Source: CAYRES01 sp964423425 (lineage in GTDB: Bacteria > Actinomycetota > Thermoleophilia > RBG-16-64-13). From it: a stretch of DNA of 64,000 nt. A program made the translations under genes and the position numbers. Under the pieces are notes generated by a model that was not told the DNA's origin, ran no database searches, and saw nothing but the letters and a program-made list of their open reading frames with translations. Below are positions 35,372-44,598 of the stretch, in pieces; positions within the stretch are counted from its first letter, which is position 1, and the number at the start of each line of letters is the position of its first letter. The stretch covers positions 62,001 through 126,000 of the forward strand of contig CAYRES010000002.1 of the NCBI GenBank assembly GCA_964423425.1, read 5' to 3'.

Positions 35372-35610
35372 TTAAGCGAAAAGTGCGGTCTTGCGGAGGA
35401 TCTCCTTCTCTTCCTCGAGGATTCTCACCTCACGGCGCTTGGCCAACCCAGGCACGAAGCGTGGCCGGGGAGACCCCCAGTTGCGAGGCACATGATCGGA
35501 TGCCCCGCTGACTCACCCGGTAGAGACGCACCGCCTCCTGCCTGAACTCTGGCGTGTGGGCCACGTCGACACTACCTTCTGGACCGTAGTGGTCCAATTC
35601 TTGAGTGTCA
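35372..35610 (-). mobile_element. Decayed IS3-family insertion sequence (orfA remnant and one end)
   Basis: On the reverse strand, 35570 downward reads FRQEAVRLYRVSQRGIRS, then ASQLGVSPATLRAWVGQA and a stop; one frame over it continues EVRILEEEKEILRKTALF and stops at 35372-35374. These are the helix-turn-helix and leucine-zipper-like tail of the IS3 orfA transposase, so a frameshift has broken the gene. A TGACACTC end on the reverse strand at 35610 (with the small palindrome GGACC-gtagt-GGTCC at 35581-35595) may be the original terminal repeat. No orfB was found; 35156-35371 contains no similarity I can see. The element is dead and lies between two gene groups, marking a past insertion. Confidence 0.7.
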
Positions 35611-35777
35611 ACGGAGTCGGGTCAAGACCAACACCAAGAACTTGCGATTAGTACGCCAGCATGTGTTCTGATTCGGTTGGTCCCCTCGTCCAGATTACCC
35701 GTTGCCATTGACGATGTCGGCCTGCTATCGTGTCCCTAGCTCTTGCGGCAGACCGGTTCACAGACTTGAGAGGGGAA

Positions 35778-36017
35778 ATGGGGCCAAACGCGATGTGGCA
35801 CGATTCGACCCGTGTGGACTTGCAGTCACTTGAGCGCGTTCTGTCTGGGCTACCGCGGGAGGAACGCGACGAATTGCTAGAGTCCCTAGTAATTGCGGTC
35901 TGCAGCAATGCCGATGAGGCACAGAGCATCCTCTTTGAGTACCTAAGGGAACATGATTTCCAGTCTCTTGTTTGTGAATTGCAGGAGTACGGTGTGCCGA
36001 GGGAGGAAGCGCCATGA
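35778..36017 (+). CDS. Small helical hypothetical protein, uncertain
   Basis: A 79-residue frame, mostly helical and acidic (LQSLERVLSGLPREERDELL, then LFEYLREHDFQSLVCELQE). I do not recognise it. Composition is similar to a real protein with balanced residues rather than Arg-rich shadow. A GAGAGGGGAA stretch abuts the ATG at 35778, a little too close for a good site; ATG 35793 and an upstream GTG at 35730 are alternatives. It sits alone next to the IS3 remnant and 354 bases before the next gene. Low certainty that it is expressed. Confidence 0.35.
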   Translation: MGPNAMWHDSTRVDLQSLERVLSGLPREERDELLESLVIAVCSNADEAQSILFEYLREHDFQSLVCELQEYGVPREEAP

Positions 36018-36370
36018 TGCGCACTTGGTAGGTCCCCAGGACTTGCGAATTCACTGCCGGTCAACTGCACAGTATTGTTCTGGCTCTTGGTGGATGGTTC
36101 TCGATGTCGTGCCGTTTGTCTTAGACGCCGCATGGGGTGCGCTTGATTCGGTAGCTTGCGCGCGCAGTTCGAACTGAGCTTTGGTGGTGCTTCTTTCCGC
36201 ACCTCTGGATTGCCTTCTGTGCATGTGACACCCGATCTTCTACGAAAGGACCCTTGTTTTCTGGGCTCTCAACGGGGCTCAAGATCGTTGCACTGCTCTG
36301 GGCGGATCCACTCCAATCGCAGTCGTGACGCCTAGTGGTGTCGCGGGAACCGCTGGGGGACTGCGCTTTC
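36018..36370. other. Intergenic region, nothing recognised
   Basis: About 350 bases between the small hypothetical protein and the deacetylase-like gene. No gene, repeat or hairpin of note was seen. The GTG at 36335 in frame with the next gene is a possible earlier start for it. Confidence 0.4.
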
Positions 36371-37291
36371 ATGACTCACTGGCCCAATGGCGCGCGGTTT
36401 GCGCTCTTTCTCTCACACGATATCGATCAGATTCGTGACAGAGAGATGTGGCGAGTGTTGGCTGATCTCAACCATATCCGGCGAGTGTTGGTTTCTGGAG
36501 AGCGGGGCTCCGTGGCCCTTGCCGTGCGGCGGGTCGGGCGTTCCCTCGTGCGGCCGAAGTCTTCGACGAAGGATTTCGAGACGATCCTGGACATCGAACG
36601 ACGTCATGGCTTTCGGTCCACTTTCTTCATCCTTCACGACCGCTACTGGGCACGGCAGGGGGCTCGTTTCTGTATCGGTGACCCCGGCATTCACGCTATT
36701 GTCCGGCTCATCAAGGAGGCAGGCTGCGAGATCGGCCTGCACGGTGGCTATTATCGCTTCAACGACTCCGCAGCGTACGCGGAGAGCCGCGAAGCACTCC
36801 AAGAGGCTTTTGACGTGGAGATCAGCGGGATACGCAATCACCTGCTGCGCTTCTCCGGCGAACCTACGTGGCGTGCTCAACTAGGGGCTGGGTTCGCCTA
36901 CGACGCCACCTTTGGCGATCAGTCATACCCGGGCCCTTATGGGGGCCGAGACAGGCCTTTCTGGGCCATCCCGCCGGTTTCAACAGAAGACGCCGGCCTG
37001 GTCGAATTGCCACTGACTGTCATGGATGGGACGCTCTTTCGGCATCGTCGTCTCGCGGGACGTGACGCGCTGGACGCCGCGTGGGAGGCGATCAGCCCTG
37101 TGATCGAGAGTGGCGGCTTGGTTAGTCTGCTGTGGCACGGCAATTTCTTCAACGAGCCCGAGTACTGGGATTGGCAGTGGGTCTACGAAGAGTTGCTGGA
37201 CCGACTGGCTGCCCGTGGGCCGTGGTGCGGGACCGGGGCCGAGATCAACGCGTGGTGGCGTGCAAAGCAAAGAACGCCGGCAGGCTCCTGA
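36371..37291 (+). CDS. Polysaccharide-deacetylase-like protein (first of three)
   Basis: A 306-residue protein with the NodB-type start of carbohydrate esterase family 4: FLSHDIDQ (catalytic Asp and metal Asp) and CEIGLHGGYYR (metal His, with the second His of the usual HxxxH missing or shifted), and ESGGLVSLLWHGNFF near the end. Such enzymes remove N-acetyl groups from polysaccharides; forms without all ligands may be binding proteins. No signal peptide is evident, so it would act in the cytoplasm or reach the surface by another route. ATG 36371 places WPNGARFALFLSHD near the start, the usual family position; GTG 36335 is an alternative. Its TGA shares a base with the ATG of the asparagine synthase that follows. 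Confidence 0.7.
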   Translation: MTHWPNGARFALFLSHDIDQIRDREMWRVLADLNHIRRVLVSGERGSVALAVRRVGRSLVRPKSSTKDFETILDIERRHGFRSTFFILHDRYWARQGARFCIGDPGIHAIVRLIKEAGCEIGLHGGYYRFNDSAAYAESREALQEAFDVEISGIRNHLLRFSGEPTWRAQLGAGFAYDATFGDQSYPGPYGGRDRPFWAIPPVSTEDAGLVELPLTVMDGTLFRHRRLAGRDALDAAWEAISPVIESGGLVSLLWHGNFFNEPEYWDWQWVYEELLDRLAARGPWCGTGAEINAWWRAKQRTPAGS

Positions 37292-39102
37292 TGTGCGGAA
37301 TTGCCGTACTCGCGTCGCTAGATGGTCGGCCGGTTGATGTGGAATTGGTGCGGACGATGACCGAGTCATTGGCTCATCGTGGCCCAGATGGAGGAGGTGT
37401 CGCAGTTCTTGTCGGCGACAACGGCGCTCCCGAGGCAGTCATGGGCCACAGACGACTGGCTGTGCTCGATTTGAGCGAACGTGCCGCTCAACCCATGTGG
37501 GCCGATGGCCACTGCATTACGTATAACGGCGAAATCTACAACCACGTCGAACTACGCGTCGAGCTGGAGAGATGTGGCTACTCCTTCTCTACCAGGAGCG
37601 ACACCGAGGTGCTTCTCAATGCCTATCGACATTGGGGAGAGGCGTGTCTAGCCCGCCTGAACGGCATCTTCGCGTTTGCGTTGTGGGATCCAGTGCGTCG
37701 GGTTCTCTTCGCGGCACGGGATCGACTCGGGGTGAAGCCCTTGTACTACATCTCGCAGGGCGGACGCTTGGGACTTGCGTCCGAGATCAGAGCCCTGCGT
37801 GCTGTGTTTAACGGTTTCCGGCTCGACCAGCGCCTGGTCCGCGATTTTCTGGTGGCGGGCAGATTGGAGCACACCGAGCAGACCTTCTTCGCGCCGGTGA
37901 AACGCCTGCCGGCCGGGTGCTTCTTGAGGCTCCGGGATGGAAGACTCAGAGTGGAGAGGTACTGGGCCGTTCGGGTGAGCGAGGAGCGTGCTCACAGGTC
38001 TTTGGCCGAGAACACGGAGGAATTCGCGCAGCTTCTCGAAGACTCTGTCCGGATTGAAATGCGCGCCGACGTTCCGGTTGGGTGCTGTCTGTCGGGCGGC
38101 CTCGATTCTACTTCGGTGGCGGCGTTGGCGTCCTTGAACGCCGATGTGCCGGTGCACATGTTTACAGCCCGATACCGGCATGCGTCGATGGATGAGTGGA
38201 GGTACGCGCAGGCCCTGCATGCGGAGAGGGACGTGGTGGCGGTGGCTGCCTACGCTGAACCGGGAGCCTTCTGGTCATCGATCGACGACGTCCTCGCTGC
38301 TCAGGAAGAGCCGTTTGCGGGTCCCGGTGTGTTTGCGCAGTGGCGCCTGATGAAGGAGGTCCAGGCCCGCGGCATCAAAGTCGTGCTGGATGGCCAGGGT
38401 GGGGACGAGCTGCTTTGCGGCTATGCCAAGTACTTCTACTTCAGGCTGGCTGACCTTCTGGGAGCTGGGCGATATGCTGGAGCTCTCGCGTCTCTTATGT
38501 CGTTGGTTGCCGATGGTGGCGCTCATTTGTTCAACCTGAGGGGGGCTCGGCGGTATCTGCCCGGGGGAGGCTGGCTCAGAAGAAGGCAGGAACGGTTGGT
38601 CCGCGATGATTTCCTACAGCAGCTTGGAGATGACTCTCTACCTCGGCCGCAAGGGAGCGTTGCGGAACAGCAAGTGCTCGATATCACGACTTTCGGTCTG
38701 CCAACCCTACTCCGGTATGAAGACAAGAACTCCATGGCTCATGGGGTCGAGTCGCGGGTGCCTCTGCTTGACCACAGACTGGTTGAATTCGCCCTGAGCG
38801 TCCCCGTCGAGCACAAGATTCAGGGAGCGCGGGGAAAGGTGATGCTTCGTGATGCTCTCAAAGGCATATTGCCCGAGGCCGTGAGACGACGAAGATCGAA
38901 ACTGGGCTTTGGAGGGCACTGGCACTTGTGGGCGAAAGATCTGCGTCCCGAACTATGTAGGTGGGTGGACCAAGACCGGCTTGAGGTTGACCGGTTTGTA
39001 AGGCGTGAAGCCGTCAAGGCCATGATTCTCAAGAATGACCCCGACGTGTTCCGCGTCTTCATCCTGGATCGCTGGTTGGCGCGCGAGTTCCCCACCACTT
39101 GA
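37291..39102 (+). CDS. Asparagine synthase (glutamine-hydrolysing) type amidotransferase
   Basis: A 603-residue enzyme with both domains. Cys2 (MCGIAVLASL) and the AHRGPDG, GHRRLAVLDL and YNGEIYN motifs form the class II glutaminase; the synthase domain has the PP-loop CCLSGGLDSTSVAAL, LDGQGGDELL and YEDKNSMAHGVESRVPLLD. It makes an amide from a carboxylate using glutamine and ATP. Within polysaccharide loci such proteins often amidate uronic acids rather than make asparagine, and the UDP-diacetamido-uronate genes found further on give a possible substrate; this is inference. It starts on the last base of the preceding stop (ATG after TG-A) and overlaps the next gene by four bases, placing it in a four-gene set. 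Confidence 0.85.
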   Translation: MCGIAVLASLDGRPVDVELVRTMTESLAHRGPDGGGVAVLVGDNGAPEAVMGHRRLAVLDLSERAAQPMWADGHCITYNGEIYNHVELRVELERCGYSFSTRSDTEVLLNAYRHWGEACLARLNGIFAFALWDPVRRVLFAARDRLGVKPLYYISQGGRLGLASEIRALRAVFNGFRLDQRLVRDFLVAGRLEHTEQTFFAPVKRLPAGCFLRLRDGRLRVERYWAVRVSEERAHRSLAENTEEFAQLLEDSVRIEMRADVPVGCCLSGGLDSTSVAALASLNADVPVHMFTARYRHASMDEWRYAQALHAERDVVAVAAYAEPGAFWSSIDDVLAAQEEPFAGPGVFAQWRLMKEVQARGIKVVLDGQGGDELLCGYAKYFYFRLADLLGAGRYAGALASLMSLVADGGAHLFNLRGARRYLPGGGWLRRRQERLVRDDFLQQLGDDSLPRPQGSVAEQQVLDITTFGLPTLLRYEDKNSMAHGVESRVPLLDHRLVEFALSVPVEHKIQGARGKVMLRDALKGILPEAVRRRRSKLGFGGHWHLWAKDLRPELCRWVDQDRLEVDRFVRREAVKAMILKNDPDVFRVFILDRWLAREFPTT

Positions 39103-40361
39103 CGCACGCTGTGCGAATCCACTACTACAAGCAGTTCTTCAGCGGCCCGCACGCACCGGGAAGTCAGCAGCCGCGCAAGCTTGTGTGGGCGCTTGCGGAA
39201 CGTGGTCACGAGGTTCAGGTGATCGCCTGTGACTTCAACGTGTACAACGAGCAGACCGAGCCGGAGGAACATGAGGTCTTGGCTTCGGGTGGCTCGGTTC
39301 GGGTGCATCGCCTTCGTGCCCCCCGGAATATCCGCCGAGGGCTGGGCGCTCGCCTGCAGTCCTACACAGCTTTCGCGCGCCGGGCAGCATTGCTGGGAAG
39401 GCGGCTTGGCCCGGCTGACGTTATCGTGGCCTCGGTGCAGCCGCTATTCACGGCTTGGTCGGCCCGAAAGGCCGCTAGGCGCTTCCGGATTCCTTGGTTG
39501 CTCGAGGTTCGCGATCTCTGGCCGGATGCGTTGGAGGCGAAGAAGGCTATCTCTTGGTTGCAGGCCCGGCCCCTTCATTGGCTGGCTGACTCGTTGTATT
39601 GGAGTGCCGACCGAGTGGTGACTGTGACTCCGGGAATCAAGCAGCAGCTCGTGAAGAAGGGTTTGCCGGCAGGCAGGGTAGACGTTTTCCCAAACGGGTT
39701 TGATTCCAATCTGTTTCGCATTCCTTCGGACACCAGAGAGCAGAAGCGGCGGGAAATGGGATGGGACTCAGCCTTCGTCGCTCTCTATGCGGGTGCCCAT
39801 ACAGAAGTCACGGCAGTGGAGACTGTTGTCCGAGCGGCCTCGGCGCTCCGAGGGAGGGGGGACATTCGTTTTGATCTGTTCGGCGAAGGCCAGACGAAGC
39901 CTGGGCTCCAGCTTCTTGCCCGGCAGATGAGGCTGTCGAACGTACACTTCCATGACCCCGTACCCAAGGCGGAGGTGCCGGCCTTGATCGCCGCGGCCGA
40001 TGTCTGCCTGATGACTTTGTTCGAGAGTCCACTGATAGACATCTACTTCGAGAACAAACTCATGGACTACATGGGAGCCGGAAAGCCGATCCTCGCCGCT
40101 ATGGGAGGAATGCAGGCGAAGTTGCTTCGTGACTACAGCGCGGGCCTGGTCGTGCCCGCAATGGACCATGAAGGTTTGGCGAAGCTAGTCGTCGAAGCGG
40201 CGACCAATCCTGTTGGCGTGGCTCGGCTCGGGTTGAACGGCCGGCACCTTGTTGAAGAGCATCTGATTCTTTCTGATATTCTGGATTGCTACTCGACAGT
40301 GATAGAGGCAGTTGCTGCCGGCAACGCCGGCTTGGTCCCGGCGTGGCAGCCTCGTCTCTAA
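39099..40361 (+). CDS. Glycosyltransferase family 4
   Basis: A 420-residue GT-B transferase of the WbuB/capsular type. N-terminal IHYYKQFFSGPHAPGSQQPR, which resembles the start of N-acetyl-fucosamine transferase-like enzymes, then LLEVRDLWPDALEAKKAI, VFPNGFDSNLF, LYAGAHTEVTAVETVV and YFENKLMDYMGAGKPILAAM. It would add a sugar to a lipid-linked acceptor. TTG at 39099 overlaps the stop of the asparagine synthase; GTG at 39111 (RIHYYK) is an alternative. There is no ribosome binding site of note, so coupling with the gene before is likely. A gap of about 130 bases separates it from the next gene. Confidence 0.85.
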   Translation: MTHAVRIHYYKQFFSGPHAPGSQQPRKLVWALAERGHEVQVIACDFNVYNEQTEPEEHEVLASGGSVRVHRLRAPRNIRRGLGARLQSYTAFARRAALLGRRLGPADVIVASVQPLFTAWSARKAARRFRIPWLLEVRDLWPDALEAKKAISWLQARPLHWLADSLYWSADRVVTVTPGIKQQLVKKGLPAGRVDVFPNGFDSNLFRIPSDTREQKRREMGWDSAFVALYAGAHTEVTAVETVVRAASALRGRGDIRFDLFGEGQTKPGLQLLARQMRLSNVHFHDPVPKAEVPALIAAADVCLMTLFESPLIDIYFENKLMDYMGAGKPILAAMGGMQAKLLRDYSAGLVVPAMDHEGLAKLVVEAATNPVGVARLGLNGRHLVEEHLILSDILDCYSTVIEAVAAGNAGLVPAWQPRL

Positions 40362-40494
40362 CCTGCTCTATCCAAAGGGGCATGCCTGGGCGGGGAACTG
40401 CGACTTCAGCCCCAGACTAGTTGACCGATGGTGTCGTGGTTTGCTCGTTTCACGCCGACCACCGAGCAGATATCTTGCCTAAGCGCAAAAAAAG

Positions 40495-42381
40495 GTGAGG
40501 GAGTTGACTGGGATCGCTCTGGGAGCTGTGGTTACCGGTGTGGTGACGGCCGTGTTCCTTCTTGGCAAGGCTTTCCCACTGGCGCGCTATCGCGTGGGCT
40601 TGTTCGTAATGATGGCCAACGTCATCTACGAGACCCTCGCGAAAAAGCTTGGCTGGTCGCGTTGGGCCGTTGACATTGTGCTACTTCCATCCTTGGCGGT
40701 GGCGTGGGCTCTTCTCGTCGGTCCGTGGGTTGGGCTGGCGCTGACTCTGTTCATGGGCGGAGCTTGGCTTTGGGCGTGCCGGGTCGATGAGATGTGGCAG
40801 AGTGGCCACATGGCATATCAGGACGGCAACTACCGTCATCTTGATGTGCCCTTGCCTTTGCCCAGGCTGATCGTGTGGCTTCGGGGTCCGGTTCTTGCGC
40901 GCGGAGACGTTCTTGAGTTGGGTCACTGGCCCCTGGGCCACGAGGAGACCTTCGAGATACTCGTGCTCAACCCGAGTGCGGTGGTGCCTCAACTGCCTTT
41001 GACCGTGGCGGTTAACGTCTCCGGCTTCGGTATCGAGGTCAACGGACACGAGCGTGCGGAGTACGTGTGCCCCGATCCGGGTGAACTGGCCACGTTTCCG
41101 CTCACGGTGCGGGCCTGCAGGCTCGGGCCAGGGGGCAAGGCGGTCGTGCGTGTGGCACATGGCGATCAGGAAACAGTGCGCGTCTTGCACGTACGAACGG
41201 TGGTCTCGGCCGATGACGCGGTTCCTGTCGGCGGTTCCATAGAGCGTTGGAAGGGTGGTGCGCGTGCAGGTTTTGCCTGGCGAGGCGATCAAGATCTCTA
41301 CGACCCCGCAACATTCCAGTCGGCTGCGGGATTGCAGAGGGCCTTGGAACTCAGCGAGCGGTTTCGTCTGCCCAGCACGTTGTTCTTATCGGCCCGGCTG
41401 AGCTTGTTGGAGTCAGAGCATCGGGCATTCTCCGAGCACTTCGGCTGGGATCGGCGGAGCGAGGAGATACACGATTTTGCGGCGTTCCTCCGTGAAGAGG
41501 TGACGATTGCCTCCGAGCTAGAGTTCCCCATGGGGGCGGTCGGTATGCCGGCGATGGAGGTGGGCAACCACATGTACCTACATCTTGGCACTCATGCGGC
41601 CGCTGATCCGGCCAACGGGTGGAAGAGCCACGCGTGGATTGGGGAGGGGGATTACGAATGGCACCGGGGGGAGAAGGGGGACTCCTTCACCGAGCAGCGA
41701 GACAACGCCATTCGTGGTGCCGAGGCGATACGGGACACGCTGGGGGTCGAGGTCACTTCGTGGGGCGTTCCTGGTCGTGTGTTCGACAGTAATACGGCTG
41801 CGGCCGTCGAGGCTGCAGGAATGGAGGTGGGGAGCGACACTGATGCGTCCGCCTTCACCAATGTATTGCGGCTTGTTCCGCCTCACCACCCGAAAGGGTG
41901 CGAACGGCTCGTAGAGCTGACCAAGAAGTACCCCGGCGATCCCAATGACGCCTACAAGATAGCGATGCTCAAGTACTGGCTGCATGCAGCCCGCCGCACG
42001 GGCAGGGCTTTCATCTTCATGGCCCACCACCATCTGCTCGGGTACGAGAGCAAGGCCTGCTACCATTTGAGTGAGGAGTTTTTCCGTCATGTCTTAGCCG
42101 ACTGCCACGGGGATTTCTACGTAGCGACTATTACGTCGCTTGGTCGATACTGGCGCGATGTCCTCAGTCCCCGCACCAGATGCGTTCAAGTCTCCTGTGA
42201 GTCGGGGCGGCTGACTGTCATCAACACCGGTGACCGGCTACTGACGGCCGTGCCGGTTGAAGTGGAGATGAAGTCTGGCGGACGATTCATGAAGCTTGTT
42301 GACCTCCCTGCCCACTCCACGACCATGTGGGTGCCGGAGGATGATGCGTGGGCTCAGTCCACCGGGGTCGGCGCGGCATGA
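40495..42381 (+). CDS. Membrane-anchored polysaccharide-deacetylase-like protein (second of three)
   Basis: A 628-residue protein. Three hydrophobic N-terminal segments (about residues 4-24, 57-75 and 77-95) are followed by a beta-rich middle domain and a C-terminal deacetylase-like domain. That region shows FAWRGDQDLYDPATFQSAAG and GMPAMEVGNHMYLHLGTH, with FIFMAHHHLLG further on, resembling a CE4-type barrel with altered motifs. It may trim or recognise a glycan at the membrane. The first 40 residues depend on the start: GTG 40495 or TTG 40504 (with AAAGGTGAG before it). Its stop overlaps the start of an ATP-grasp gene by four bases, so the two are probably linked in function. Confidence 0.65.
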   Translation: MRELTGIALGAVVTGVVTAVFLLGKAFPLARYRVGLFVMMANVIYETLAKKLGWSRWAVDIVLLPSLAVAWALLVGPWVGLALTLFMGGAWLWACRVDEMWQSGHMAYQDGNYRHLDVPLPLPRLIVWLRGPVLARGDVLELGHWPLGHEETFEILVLNPSAVVPQLPLTVAVNVSGFGIEVNGHERAEYVCPDPGELATFPLTVRACRLGPGGKAVVRVAHGDQETVRVLHVRTVVSADDAVPVGGSIERWKGGARAGFAWRGDQDLYDPATFQSAAGLQRALELSERFRLPSTLFLSARLSLLESEHRAFSEHFGWDRRSEEIHDFAAFLREEVTIASELEFPMGAVGMPAMEVGNHMYLHLGTHAAADPANGWKSHAWIGEGDYEWHRGEKGDSFTEQRDNAIRGAEAIRDTLGVEVTSWGVPGRVFDSNTAAAVEAAGMEVGSDTDASAFTNVLRLVPPHHPKGCERLVELTKKYPGDPNDAYKIAMLKYWLHAARRTGRAFIFMAHHHLLGYESKACYHLSEEFFRHVLADCHGDFYVATITSLGRYWRDVLSPRTRCVQVSCESGRLTVINTGDRLLTAVPVEVEMKSGGRFMKLVDLPAHSTTMWVPEDDAWAQSTGVGAA

Positions 42382-43574
42382 ACGTCCCCAGAAGAGGCCG
42401 TGCCGGTCGCGTCCTACCTGTGGTGGTTGCGCTCGGTGGAGCATTGCCCGTGGCGCGAGTGCTTACGAAGTATGGAGTCACTGTCTACGGATCGGACTTT
42501 GGGTACTCGGTGGATCGACTCTCACGCCTCGTGAGCCGGCCTCCCTGGGGCTATGACGCGGGACTGGATGATCGGTTCTTGCGTCTCTTGGTCGACTTCG
42601 CGGAGCAATGTCCTGTCATGCCGGTGCTTATCCCGACGGCAGATGCAGTCATCGAATTCGTCACTCTGCACTACGAGGTACTCTCTGCCCACTATCATGT
42701 CGCTTCAGTCTACGCGCCCGGTCAAGGTGAGGCTTTCCTTGCCAAGAGGGAGTTCTACCGACTGTGCGATCAAGCCGGCATCAAATACCCGGCCACGATC
42801 TTCGGTGACGAAGGGCCCATTGCACCGGATGAGGTGGAGCGGGTCCTCCGCTTCCCTGTCATTGTCAAACCTAATCTCATTCACAGGTGGAAGCAGACCC
42901 TCAAGGGTGAGAAGGTGATCGAGGTTACGTCCGCCGCCGATCTGCGGATGGTGATGGCGAGCTATCCGGGGCTGGTGGAAGACTCCATGCTGCAGGAGGT
43001 CATTCCCGGTCCGGAGTCAAAAATCTATCTGTTCAAGGCTTGCCTCGATCGTGACGGTGAGGTGCTGGATACGTTCACCGGGAGGAAGCTCAGGCAGTAT
43101 CCGCCGATGTATGGTTCGGCAAGCTTGGCGGAGAGTGTCGAGTGCCCTGAGGTGGAAGAACTCAGCCTAAGATTCTTTGACCGCATTCGTGTGCATGGAT
43201 TAGGCGGGGCCGAGTTCAAGTGGGACCCGAGGGACGGCGAATTCAAGATGATCGAAGTCAACATGCGCCCCCAGCTGTGGGAAGATCTCATCAGGGCAAG
43301 CGGCAAGGATATGCTCTGGGTGCACTACTGCGACCTCATCGGTCTACCCGTGCATAAGACGCCTCTCCAGGTGAATGGGGTTCGCTGGGTCCATCTCACG
43401 CGCGATGTGGTGTCGGCCTTGTGGTTCATGCGCCGTCGAGAGCTCACCGTCAAGGAGTGGTTCGGGGGTTACCGGCGGGACATGGTTGACGCTCTCATGG
43501 CGCCGGCGGACCCCCTTACGATACCGGGCGCACTCGGGTACGCCGCGTTCCAGTTCGTCCACTACAAGCTGTAG
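42378..43574 (+). CDS. ATP-grasp carboxylate-amine ligase-like protein (second of two)
   Basis: A 398-residue protein in the carbamoyl-phosphate synthase-like ATP-grasp group. Features: ALGGALPVARVLTKYGVTVY (Rossmann start), LIPTADAVIEFV, FPVIVKPNLIHRWKQTLKGE (ATP-binding Lys), LQEVIPGPESKIYLFKA, and late FKMIEVNMRPQLWED where the Glu-x-Asn binds metal. It would activate a carboxylate with ATP and join it to an amine. It begins on the stop of the deacetylase-like gene (ATGA) and lies 15 bases before another deacetylase gene. It is a different subfamily from the ATP-grasp at 29212. Substrate unknown. Confidence 0.75.
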   Translation: MNVPRRGRAGRVLPVVVALGGALPVARVLTKYGVTVYGSDFGYSVDRLSRLVSRPPWGYDAGLDDRFLRLLVDFAEQCPVMPVLIPTADAVIEFVTLHYEVLSAHYHVASVYAPGQGEAFLAKREFYRLCDQAGIKYPATIFGDEGPIAPDEVERVLRFPVIVKPNLIHRWKQTLKGEKVIEVTSAADLRMVMASYPGLVEDSMLQEVIPGPESKIYLFKACLDRDGEVLDTFTGRKLRQYPPMYGSASLAESVECPEVEELSLRFFDRIRVHGLGGAEFKWDPRDGEFKMIEVNMRPQLWEDLIRASGKDMLWVHYCDLIGLPVHKTPLQVNGVRWVHLTRDVVSALWFMRRRELTVKEWFGGYRRDMVDALMAPADPLTIPGALGYAAFQFVHYKL

Positions 43575-43589
43575 AGCAGGCTACCTGTC

Positions 43590-44486
43590 GTGCACGCGCT
43601 TTCGGTCGACGTCGAGGACTTCACCAGCGCCGCGCTCTTGCTGGCCTGTGGACGGATAGCGGCGCCAACATACGAGGTCGTTCGCAATACTGAAGCGTTA
43701 CTGGGTTTGTGTGCGGAGCACGAAACCCGAGCCACTTGGTTCGTGCTCGGCGAAGTGGCAGATGTTTATCCACAGCTGGTTCGCCGAATTGCCGGCGAGG
43801 GCCACGAGCTCGGAGTGCACGGCTGGCATCACCACAAAATCCATCAACTTGACCAACAGGATTACCGCCTCTCTATGGCGAGAGCGAAGTCTCTTCTCGA
43901 AGACCTATCCGGCAATCCCGTGCGCGGTTATCGAGCTGTGGCCATGAGCATCTCACACTCGACGTGGTGGGCGTACGAAGTGCTCGCGGAACTAGGGTTC
44001 GCTTACTCCAGCAGTGTCTTTCCTTTTCGAGGCTCACGGTATGGGCTCCCTGGGGCACCAGTCGGGCCTTACGTGGTATCAACACCGCATCATGGGCCCG
44101 TACTGGAAATACCTTTCAGCGTCGTAACCATCGGTCCCATGCGTCTGCCTGCGCTCGGCGGTGGGTATCTCCGCCATTTCCCGCTGATCTACACGCGCTA
44201 CTCTCTGTCGGCGCTTGAGAGAAGAGGCCGAAGAGCGGTGGTGTACCTCCATCCATACGAGCTCCAGGACTGTGGCGGTCTGGAAGGGCTGACAGAATCG
44301 CTTTCACCGGAAGAATACGATAGCCTGCACCGGGCTGTTCGAGGTCACTTCCGGAACCGGCATCACACAGAGGCGAAGATCCGATGGCTTCTCGGCCGAG
44401 GCAGGTTTGGCCCCCTTGAAGAGGCGTTTTCGTTGGAACTGCAGGAACTCGAAGAGAGGGCCCACGAGCGTCGATTGCAGCCTTGA
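43590..44486 (+). CDS. Polysaccharide deacetylase, XrtA-system-like (third of three)
   Basis: A 298-residue carbohydrate esterase 4 family protein. It begins almost at the catalytic motif (SVDVEDF) and has ATWFVLGEVADVYPQLV, GHELGVHGWHHH (metal His residues), a GYRAVAMSI segment and the C-terminal extension typical of deacetylases tied to exosortase (XrtA/PEP-CTERM) polysaccharide loci: YSSSVFPFRGSRYGLPGAP, then ALGGGYLRHFPL and VYLHPYEL. No exosortase gene is in the window. It may de-N-acetylate sugars of the glycan. GTG at 43590 begins 15 bases after the previous gene. Of the three deacetylase-like proteins this has the best-kept catalytic residues. Confidence 0.82.
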   Translation: MHALSVDVEDFTSAALLLACGRIAAPTYEVVRNTEALLGLCAEHETRATWFVLGEVADVYPQLVRRIAGEGHELGVHGWHHHKIHQLDQQDYRLSMARAKSLLEDLSGNPVRGYRAVAMSISHSTWWAYEVLAELGFAYSSSVFPFRGSRYGLPGAPVGPYVVSTPHHGPVLEIPFSVVTIGPMRLPALGGGYLRHFPLIYTRYSLSALERRGRRAVVYLHPYELQDCGGLEGLTESLSPEEYDSLHRAVRGHFRNRHHTEAKIRWLLGRGRFGPLEEAFSLELQELEERAHERRLQP

Positions 44487-44598
44487 CGAGTCAATGGGAG
44501 TAATGTGGTTTGGAATGCCGCCCTGCACCAGGCCCTACTGTAGAATACTCACGGCTTCACTCGGGCCCGCACGGGAGGAACTGAGGGCATCACGCACC

